Source of the DNA: Suillus spraguei | Lineage: Eukaryota > Basidiomycota > Agaricomycetes > Boletales > Suillaceae | Assembly: GCA_016800925.1 (NCBI GenBank) | Contig: JABCPU010000733.1 | Location: forward strand, 1-28,205 | DNA length: 28,205 nt | Direction of reading: 5' to 3' | Shown here: positions 20,801 to 28,205 of the stretch, one piece after another | Numbering within the stretch: position 1 is the first letter of the stretch | Layout of the letters: each line of letters starts with the position of its first letter | Program-made: the position numbers and the translations under genes | The notes under the pieces: model-generated | Databases searched by the model: none | Told to the model about the DNA's origin: nothing | The model's input: the letters and a program-made list of their open reading frames with translations, nothing else

Positions 20801-20928
20801 CGGACTGCAGTTGATAAGTGAATTGTAGCGTCTCCAAAGTCTGTAGCCCTAAAACCCGGACGCTCTGATCTCAAACCCATGCTAATATTGAGCTTCGTTC
20901 CGGCTGTCCCATGATACGCTTCTTCTCT

Positions 20929-22732
20929 TCAACACGTTTTTTCCAGTTCCCATCGGACAAGCTCGCTCTTAAGCTTTTCTATGCGAACCTCATTCACAGG
21001 ATGTGATGAACCCGTGATTTGTCGTACAAGCGCCCAACTCGAATTGTTTGTGTCTGGGGGACCAGTCAGAGAACATTCGGCAACTTGAGGGACGTTCTGT
21101 TTGTGTTCCCAGAATGCTACTGCCTGGCGTGCGTCGAACCCCGCATGCGCAAGGATCCTGGCAGATACAACATCTGCTTCTATCTCTTGGTGCACGCTCG
21201 TGCAGTATTCCCCCATTTTAGTTAGTTCTCCAGAACCAACTTTACCCAGCTGGGCAACCGCATCGTTGACAAACGGCCCAAACAGCATCGTCACGGGGAA
21301 TAACAGAGTGCGTGTGACGTCAGCAAACATGGAAATTAAGGCAGGGACCATGATGGTGACGGATGAGAGCGTCTCAAGGTGATGCGAGAGAACGAGATGT
21401 GCAACTTCATGGGCAAGGAGAATGGCGAGTTCGGCTGTTTGTTGCTCTGTGGGTGCTGGATGGGATGGTAATGTGGATAATGGTGAGATAAAGAGCGAAC
21501 CAAAAAGGTGTGTCCACCACGAGCTTTCTTCAGGTAGAGTCTGTGGCATATGGCCAGAGAAAGCTGATGAAGGAGCTTTCGAAAGGATGTTGTCAATGAA
21601 TCCAGAGTAAACTACGACACCGCAAGCGCCATCTGGCCCAAAGCCATAGGAAAATGCATTAGCCGCATCGGGTTTGTCAACGATAAGAAGTGAATATGGT
21701 GGCCCAGCGATGACATGAGCTGAATGTGGTGAACTTCGCCCACAGAGCCCTTCCGACCACCTCCTCATAGTGTCCATAGCTCTGGGCCGAGGCCGTAGGG
21801 GATACTCTGCAGGTGGTGGTAATGGCGGCTGATCAGGAGTCGTATCTGACCAATGTGAAGCTAACTCCTGTTCGTGCTGTAATACGGGAATGCCAGCCTC
21901 CAATCGCCGTAAGGTGTCACGTACCCACTGGTATCGCCAATCAGTAGCTGGAATCAATTTGGGCGGACCATCTGTCGAGAGAATTTCTGTGACAGCGTGG
22001 TACCAATTTGGGCCTCTGAGCTGCGCAGCTATCTCATCTTCCTCTTCAGGAGATAGAACGATAAGCCGCCATCTGTAAATTAACTTAGTTGATGGGCAGA
22101 GATTGGATATTATCCATGACGTACCGCCCTGTGATAGGTGTCTGCTCGGCGCTTGCTAGAATTGCCAACCAGAATAATGCGACAGGGACAAACAGAAGCA
22201 CGTTAAAAGCAAGTGTCCTTGTACGTATACTTTTGAGAACCGCGGCTTTTCTCTCTTCGTCGACCGGTACACCAGGATGAAATATCTCGTGGTGCTTGAG
22301 GTATTTCCTTGACCAGCGATTTTTGAAAAGGATGAGGGGCAAGAACGTAAGGGCAATACGGGCGGCGGTACGCACTACCTCAATGGTAGTTGAAGCCTGC
22401 AAAACTAAGTATGGGATTCGCAAGTTGAATTATTCAGGTGAACATGCCTTGAAGGCGCCAAGTAGCATCGGTATGACAGGAAGTCCCTGGTCTGGCCTAG
22501 AAGAATGAAATGGTGCGACTCGTCTCTGTGCATGCCATATTTGCCTCCTGTCACACACGTTGACTTGAACAAGGAAAAGACCGCCGAGTTTTGGCGTGGA
22601 ATGGAGTACATGATATGAGCTTGAACGTGCTGTTACTACTCTTGCCGCTCGAACGCCAGCTGAAGGGAAGCGCCAGGACAATAAGGACACTGAAGAGACT
22701 CTGGATGTGACTTTCAATGCTGGACGGAACAT
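20929..22732 (-). CDS. OMA1: OMA1-like mitochondrial M48 metalloendopeptidase
   Basis: Zinc metalloprotease of peptidase family M48. OMA1 sits in the mitochondrial inner membrane and cleaves substrates during membrane stress. Exons on the minus strand: 22732-22448, 22396-22125, 22072-20929, giving 566 residues. The N terminus MFRPALKVTSRVSS is basic and Ser/Arg-rich, as for a mitochondrial presequence. A hydrophobic segment (FNVLLFVPVALFWLAILA) precedes TPITGRWRLIVLSPEEEDEIA, a conserved block. The active site is AELAILLAHEVAHLVLSHH (HExxH), and the third ligand is Glu in HQEIEADVVSARILAHAGFD. A second hydrophobic segment lies between them. The upper intron (22397-22447) uses a GC donor after AAG; the lower (22073-22124) starts GTACGT. 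An upstream in-frame ATG at 22768 is possible, but 22732 fits the presequence better. Confidence 0.92.
22397..22447 (-). other. GC-AG intron in the OMA1-like gene
   Basis: The donor reads AAG|GCATGT and the acceptor TTTTGCAG|GCT. Removing it joins the GAFK and ASTTIEVVRTA blocks in phase, as the family requires. No GT donor nearby gives the same result. Confidence 0.75.
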
Positions 22733-24645
22733 TGTACATGGTCCTGTCAAACCAGTGTATTTCCCCAAGCCAAGTTGTAAAGTTTGATGGCGCAGTACTT
22801 GTGGCTGTGCCCTTCGATTTGGCTGTGCGCGGTTAAGAGTGTCGAAACTGAACTTGGCCCGTCTTCTGCATCCATGCCAGGGTGTTCGAAAAATTGAAGG
22901 TCTACATAAATCATTAATTATCGTGCGCGATTCTAATCAGATTGGTCTATTATTAGCTTTAACTGGGGCTTACCAGCTTCATATTGTGGGAGATCCCGGT
23001 AAGTTGAACATATCAGTCGCGATATCTGAAACTTGAAGTCCTTGCTAGGTGTCAATTATTGCCAACTGAAAGATAAGCAAATTGACTTTTGGGGCCCGAG
23101 CGTCCGCTCTTGCGATACAAATTCGAATTTCAGCATGTGCTATCACTGAATATTGAATGGTCGTTGCATCTTTCGATGACACAGAGAAAAGTTTTTCTGT
23201 CGGATCCTTTACCATTTTCCTTGCAAATAGCATGCCGTGGCATGCTGGCTGGCATGGATTGCCAGGCAGGGGATGGCAATATATTCTGTGCTTCGTATCC
23301 TCCCGAGTCAAGCTCAAACCCAAAGCTCTTACACGTTCCACCCCGTCTCATCGACCTCTGATGTAATGTTTCCACATCATTGCAATGCTTTGGTTAAGGT
23401 TACGATACAAGGATCAGTACGTCGCCATCTGGTTTGCATCACGCTCCTGGAATCACTCGATGAATGCCAACCTAAGCCAACCTGAACCCGAGGCTCTTTT
23501 TGTTCCGTTTTACGTGATAACCATGACACTATCACATATGTACATGACAGCACTCCTTATAGCAAAAAGTAGAAGGATGTACATCGAATGGAATTTTCCT
23601 TCGGAACGCTCCTGCGCCACCGTCTTTCTTTTCCGCTATACCACCCCATCCGAACTCCCGGCATCGATTTCATATCATTTACATTGCCGATTCAGGTTCA
23701 AGCAGTCAAATCCCTTGTCGGTATAACGAGGGGGAGAGATTGGAGTCCTTCGGACCCGTGAGTACTTAGCCTACAATCCTTCAGGATCTTGTTACTGATG
23801 ATCGCTTATTGCCCTGTTTCAATTCAGTTATTACTCACTAGGAGTGTATGATGTCATACAATCGCTAAATTCCGCGGGGTAATCACGAAAAGACAATTCA
23901 AAGACACTAGGAACGTGTGTTCCGCTTTCTTGTTCATAGGTGGCTCATGCCGACTTCAAAACTCATCCGAGTCACTTGTATGGAATTTTGTACCGCCGTT
24001 GTGGGTTGATAAGGATGCGTAGGTGCCGTCACTGGCTTCGGGCGTTTGTGGAAAGCAGAGGAATCATCTGCGGCTACCACGGGCGCGGTGATTGTGCGCG
24101 ATTTGCTTGGACCAGACTTCAATTTGAAGCGCGGATCGTTTGCAAGGTCGGGTTGGTCATTCTCACTATGCGATACCGACCGACTGGTCGGTGCCGTTAC
24201 CTGTCAACAAATGATCGAATGGTCAAACGGACACTAGACTCAGATTTCAAATCGCAGCTCGTGACTCCGACCTAAAATCTGGTGCGATCCCTCAATCAAA
24301 TGGTATGTCGCGCCGTTAACTGTTCAGTGGGGTTTCCTTAATAATATCAAGAGATATTGATGTGTTCACTGTTTGCTCCCAGAGTACTTGTGGGGAAAGT
24401 TCCCTGCTTAATATACCAATCTTTCAGAAAACCGATCCATGTTTCTTAGTTCGCCTACCGTGGCAGTCGGCGTGAAGATGTTGATTACTTGAACCACGCA
24501 TCAAATCGTTGATCTATCTCTCGACTTCAGCTACAGGACTAAACGTATTCAAGTAAATATTTATGCCTTGAATTAAATACTAAACACTGAAAAGGGATAT
24601 TTGTTGCTGACCACGATTCTCCACCGAAGGGGTCTACAAGAGACA
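22733..24645. other. Long stretch without a recognised gene
   Basis: About 1.9 kb between the divergent OMA1-like and P450 genes, so it contains both promoters. The longest frames are near 23937-24275 and 23045-23375 on either strand. None shows a domain I recognise, and frames overlap on both strands. A plus-strand stretch at 22900-23010 (SLIIV, then GLLLALTGAYQLHIVG) faintly recalls a Rossmann fold but lacks the glycine motif. It could hold a decayed gene or a long regulatory region. Confidence 0.5.
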
Positions 24646-24652
24646 TATAAAT
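24646..24652 (+). promoter_or_regulatory. TATA-like box of the P450 gene
   Basis: TATAAAT lies 35 bases before the start codon at 24687, a plausible core-promoter position with a short 5' leader. Confidence 0.45.
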
Positions 24653-24686
24653 TCGTATATGCTACTCCTGTCACTTCCCCATAAAT

Positions 24687-26839
24687 ATGAATGGTCTCAT
24701 CAACATTGATACCTGGGCGTTAGTAGCCTGTGCTCTTATCACCTTAATCATTTCAAGGCTTAAGGGAATCGCTAGACTACCATTCCCCCAGGTCCGAAAC
24801 CGCTTCCCATCATGGGCAACTTCTTCCAATTGAATATTACTCGACCATGGCTAACATATACACACTGGAGGAAAATATATGGTATGCAGCGGGTTCATTC
24901 TAAAATGTGACGTGCTCACTCCAACCCAGGCGATCTAATCTATTTCCGCCTCCTTGGCCTTGACTTTATCGTAGTCAATTCTGAAAAGGTTGCAAGAGCA
25001 CTTATGGATCAACGTTCCGCCATATACTCCGATCGCCCCTTTATTGCGACAAACAAACTGTATGCTTTGACCATGTTTTTTACCACTATTTAACGTTCAT
25101 CACAATTCAGTTTTGGTGTCGATTTCAGTACTGTCATGCTATCTTACCATAGCAGTGATTGGAAGCTTCACCGCAAGATGTTCCACCATGCGCTTCGCTT
25201 AGAGAGTGCATCACGTTATCATGACATCCATACGAAAAGAGTTCGACCACTGCTGAAAGATCTGCTTGATGATCCATTACATTTCGAAATCCATATTCAG
25301 AGGTAAATTACGTTGCAATCACAAAGAAACTTAACATATGATCATCTAGATTCATCGCCTCGGATGTTTTGGCGTTTACCTACGGGTACGACGTAGCGCC
25401 GCGCGACGATCCAATAGTTTCCGATGCCAAAGAACTCGTCGATATACTCGCAAAGGCACTGTCCCCTGAGCGTAGCGCCATATTGTCGGCTTTTCCAATA
25501 CGTGAGCGAACAAAGCCTGTACGGGAATATCACTCATTTGCCTTAGTTACTCGCCTACCTGCGTGGCTACCTGGTCCAGGATCCCAACGTGACGCTGCTC
25601 GTGCGAGGGAATTAGCAGGACAAGTGCTTAATGTACCGTTCAATCTTGTCAAGAAAAATATAGTATGTCCTCAGCCTTCCGAATGACATTGAATGATTGA
25701 GTGCACACACTAGGCTGCTGGGGTGGCGACTTATTCCATGGTATCTGATTGCTTAGCTCAAATTGACGGGAAGGACGACCAACATCAACAAGAAGCCGCT
25801 ATAAGAGCGGCGGCGGCTACTGCTTTTATAGGTAATTTCTCATCTATGATCTGTATCCTGGGCATATACTAAATATTCTGTAATCTCATTGCAGCTGGTT
25901 TTGAGTCGGTAAATATTTTATGTTTTCCTTGCTGGGAGTACTCTTATTGATACGTAAAAGAGCTCATCAATGCTGCATACATTCATTCTCGCTATGATTC
26001 TCTATCCAGAGGTGCAGGCAAAGGGTCAAGCAGAAATCGATTCTGTCATAGGGGCGACTAGCAGATTGCCAGAATTCGACGACAGACCACTACTACCGTA
26101 TGTCGACGCGATCCTTCGGGAGCTGCTGAGATGGATTCCTGTGGTTCCTCTGGGTTAGTTGCTTTCATTAAGCCCGGGTTTCTTGCTGACATGGGAACAG
26201 GAATACCCCATGCTACATCAAAGGACGACATTTATGATGGTCGCTTCATTCCAAAGGGTGAGAACAAAGTTATCAAATACTTGCAACTGACTAAAATAAA
26301 TATTACAGGAACGTTGGTGATAAACAATGTTTGGTTTGTGCGCGGAACTCGCATATTTATAACACTGGCTGATATTACTCGTAAAGGGCAATGAGCAGAG
26401 ATGAATCAAAACACGGGGCCGACGTTGAAGAATTTAGGCCTGAGCGGCACCTCACAACTGAAAACAACTCGAGCCTTCAGCCCATCTCTGCTGACCCGAT
26501 TTTCGGGCTCGGTCGTCGTATATGTATGCGATCCTGATCATGATCGAAGTTTAAATCGGGCAGCTCACGAGATTGACTACAGGCCCAGGGAGATTCACAG
26601 CAGAGGGGGTGATCTGGATCGCCATTGTGAATATTCTCGCGACGTTTCACATTGTGAAGTCGAAGGACATCTTGGGTGAAGAAATTGACGTGAAGAAAGA
26701 ATTTACTGCCGGTATAGCTGTGTGCGTGAAATTCTTATACTCCCTCGTCTGTCCCTGAATATTACCACCCTTCAGCCAACCTGTACATTTTTCTTGCTCT
26801 TTTGTCAGCCGTTCGAAAGGAATAGCATCTAATTTGTGA
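24687..26839 (+). CDS. Cytochrome P450 monooxygenase, one-base frame problem in exon 1
   Basis: Membrane-anchored heme monooxygenase of the basidiomycete type, about 525 residues; substrate unknown. Exons: 24687-24881, 24930-25059, 25111-25302, 25350-25662, 25714-25831, 25895-25908, 25961-26153, 26201-26257, 26309-26333, 26387-26523, 26583-26721, 26776-26839. It has an N-terminal anchor ([17 protein letters not shown]), a Pro-rich hinge ending [12 protein letters not shown], and the I-helix AGFES encoded largely by a 14-base exon. The K-helix ExxR is in ILRELLRW, with EFRPERHL and the heme loop [12 protein letters not shown] whose Cys is the iron ligand. Eleven introns are GT-AG. Between anchor and hinge the frame is one base short at a C5 run (24785-24789), so exon 1 as read is out of phase. 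This is either an assembly error or a disabling lesion. The last intron (26722-26775) restores a normal C terminus (CSFVSRS). The gene converges on the SVF1-like gene, 144 bases away. Confidence 0.9.
25895..25908 (+). other. 14-base micro-exon carrying the P450 oxygen-binding motif
   Basis: Flanked by TTGCAG and GTAAAT, it encodes GFES and completes the preceding Ala codon, giving the AGFES I-helix motif. Phases on both sides fit. Confidence 0.8.
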
Positions 26840-26983
26840 TTTACATTTACATTCGCCTAGAAAGTTGAACATACAGCTCACATACTCGGAAGTAAAAAAA
26901 TGTCGAGCCCTCCACGAGATTATATTAAACCAACAATATACTCACACGCAGTGGAAAATGTAGATGTGAAGATGAGTAGCCAC
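26840..26983. other. Convergent intergenic spacer
   Basis: 144 bases between the stops of the P450 and the SVF1-like gene; it should contain both 3' ends. No strong terminator-like element stands out. Confidence 0.5.
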
Positions 26984-28205
26984 CTAAGATATGAACGAGG
27001 CTTCCACGTATATCACCCCTTCTACATCTAATCCTTCGGAAAGCCCGGGGATAATTGCATCTGGACCACGTACAACAAGCTTGACATTGTCTTGCCACTA
27101 TCAGAAAACCATTAGCTCTCAGATAAGTTAAATGCAACACCTCCAAATACCTGATAAATATATGGCTTTGTGCCTGCAACGTAATTGACCACCGTCTTGA
27201 TCACATACGGAATCTCTGCGAGGACGTCCACCTTTTCGATTAAACCCCTTAGGTGAAGATGGACTACCAACGTCAAGATGCACAGATGCATCGATGGAAC
27301 CGTCCACACCCTGCAACAGGGGACGAACCTGCCAGCGGAATTCAACTGCAGTAGGCTGCATGTAGCTAGTATCCGGATCATGGACAGGGTTGAGGTGATG
27401 GGCACGCGACATCACGGCTTTCACAGGCTGTTCTTCGCCTGGCCATCTAGTCTCTGCTGTGACCACAGCCAGCTTCCCACCAAGTACTAATGAACCAATA
27501 TTGACTGCGACTCCGCCGGAACCAGGTCCGTGGCGTCCGTGGGTATCCAAAGTTGTGAATTCCATCTGAACTGCAGACACGCCATCATAGGCATCGCTCT
27601 GGAAGTGCGCAAAATTCCACCGCGATGCAATCAAGTTTGGGCGCATGCCTTGGATAGCATGAACGAGCATGCCGTGGCCCTCGGCAACGATTGCACGGCC
27701 GTTATGGATGATGTGACCATTGACTTTAGTACGAGGCCAGAAGCGATGGACGACGTAGCCATCTGGTTTCTGTTGATCTGATCCAAAGTACGAGTATCCC
27801 CCTTTTGGCCCCTTGCCAATCTTAAAACCAGGTACAGCAGAGGGCCGTGAACATCAAGTGATATCTGCAAGTCATCTGAGAGGTTTGCTCGAATAGTGTA
27901 CATTTCAGGGTGAGAAACATCCGAAGAAGGCTTGTGGGTGATAGAGAATTGATCTGCCTTGCTGGATCTCTTGTCGAGACCAGGGGGGGCGGTTGTAAAG
28001 TTTGTAACATTGATAGAACGCCAAGTCGTTTCTTTCGTTGTGGGGTTGTAAATCTTGCATGTGAACTGAATGGTTGGATACCACAGGCTGCCGAATAATA
28101 TGAGTCAAATCGAACAGGCATAAACGAACAAAATACTCACCCGATTGACGAGTGGATCACTTGACACATCAACATTGTCCCATCTTGTAGGAACTGATAA
28201 AAGAT
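26984..28205 (-). CDS. SVF1: SVF1-like (survival factor 1) protein, 5' end outside window, two one-base frame problems
   Basis: Svf1 in yeast is a lipocalin-like protein needed for survival under oxidative and cold stress, and it is linked to ceramide transport from ER to Golgi. Exons on the minus strand: from beyond 28205 to 28141, 28087-27151, 27097-26984. Landmarks in order: QVIHSSIG, LWYPTIQFTCKIYNPTTKE, KADQFSITHKPSSD, DDLQISLDV, GYVVHRFWPRTKV, HAIQGMRPNLIASRWNFAHF, AETRWPGEE, HLNPVHDPDTSY, KVDVLAEIPYV, NYVAGTKPYIYQ, and a C terminus ending ASFIS. The start codon is not in the window. Two one-base lesions break the main exon: one base too few near 27842-27844, one too many at 27245-27248. 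They cancel in length, but 600 bases between them are out of frame. Because the gene is normally conserved and single-copy, assembly errors are as likely as a pseudogene. Confidence 0.9.

Larger units (their letters stand above)
18195..20830 (+). repeat. Tandem unit 2 (DUF6533 block)
   Basis: Second, more decayed unit of the tandem pair with 15040-18140. It is shorter mainly because of a roughly 400-base internal deletion in the gene. Confidence 0.82.

Noticed and set aside
22839..23036. Possible NAD-binding (Rossmann) protein fragment
   Set aside because: The hydrophobic pattern is suggestive but the glycine-rich GxGxxG motif is absent and nothing downstream supports the family.
24046..24237. 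Small plus-strand protein with hydrophobic and charged segments
   Set aside because: The composition looks protein-like but it has no known motif, and a minus-strand frame covers the same bases equally well.

Overview
The window looks like nuclear DNA of an agaricomycete-type basidiomycete. Genes are cut by many introns of about 42 to 63 bases. There is a DUF6533 membrane-protein gene (a family typical of Agaricomycetes), an intron-dense cytochrome P450, and a methyl-CpG-decayed Ty3/Gypsy chromovirus. No RNA genes, CRISPR arrays or bacterial-style operons were seen.

Layout from left to right. Bases 1-794 hold no recognisable gene. Bases 795-3305 are the first copy of a segmental duplication carrying a LAT-family (MUP1-like) amino acid permease; this copy has a one-base frameshift. 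It is followed by a roughly 275-base non-coding tail repeat, then a solo LTR (3624-4098) with a perfect 5-base target-site duplication. A decayed Ty3/Gypsy element on the minus strand fills 4697-11882. It has two 474-base LTRs, gag, a broken pol (protease, RT, partial RNase H, integrase, chromodomain) and an extra 3' coding region with tandem zinc knuckles. Its two flanks do not match, and the right flank is a truncated gene fragment that resembles a DDE-transposase N terminus.

Bases 12380-14853 are the second permease copy, with ten exons that read through, including a 9-base micro-exon. A tandem pair of roughly 2.6-3.1 kb units (about 15040-18140 and 18195-20830) follows. Each unit had a DUF6533 gene: the first looks intact (14 exons) and the second is a deleted, frameshifted relic. 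A precise 2958-base stretch holding the intact DUF6533 gene is absent after the first permease copy.

The right third is ordinary gene space. An OMA1-like M48 metallopeptidase (minus strand, with a GC-AG intron) is followed by about 1.9 kb without a recognised gene. Then comes a cytochrome P450 (plus strand, 12 exons) converging on an SVF1-like gene (minus strand, 5' end outside the window). The P450 and SVF1 models each need one-base corrections at short C/G runs, which may be assembly errors or real lesions.

The genes do not form one pathway. The main story is local genome dynamics: duplication of a permease/DUF6533 block, retroelement insertion and recombination, and decay by CpG deamination. 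I found no convincing new multi-gene system.
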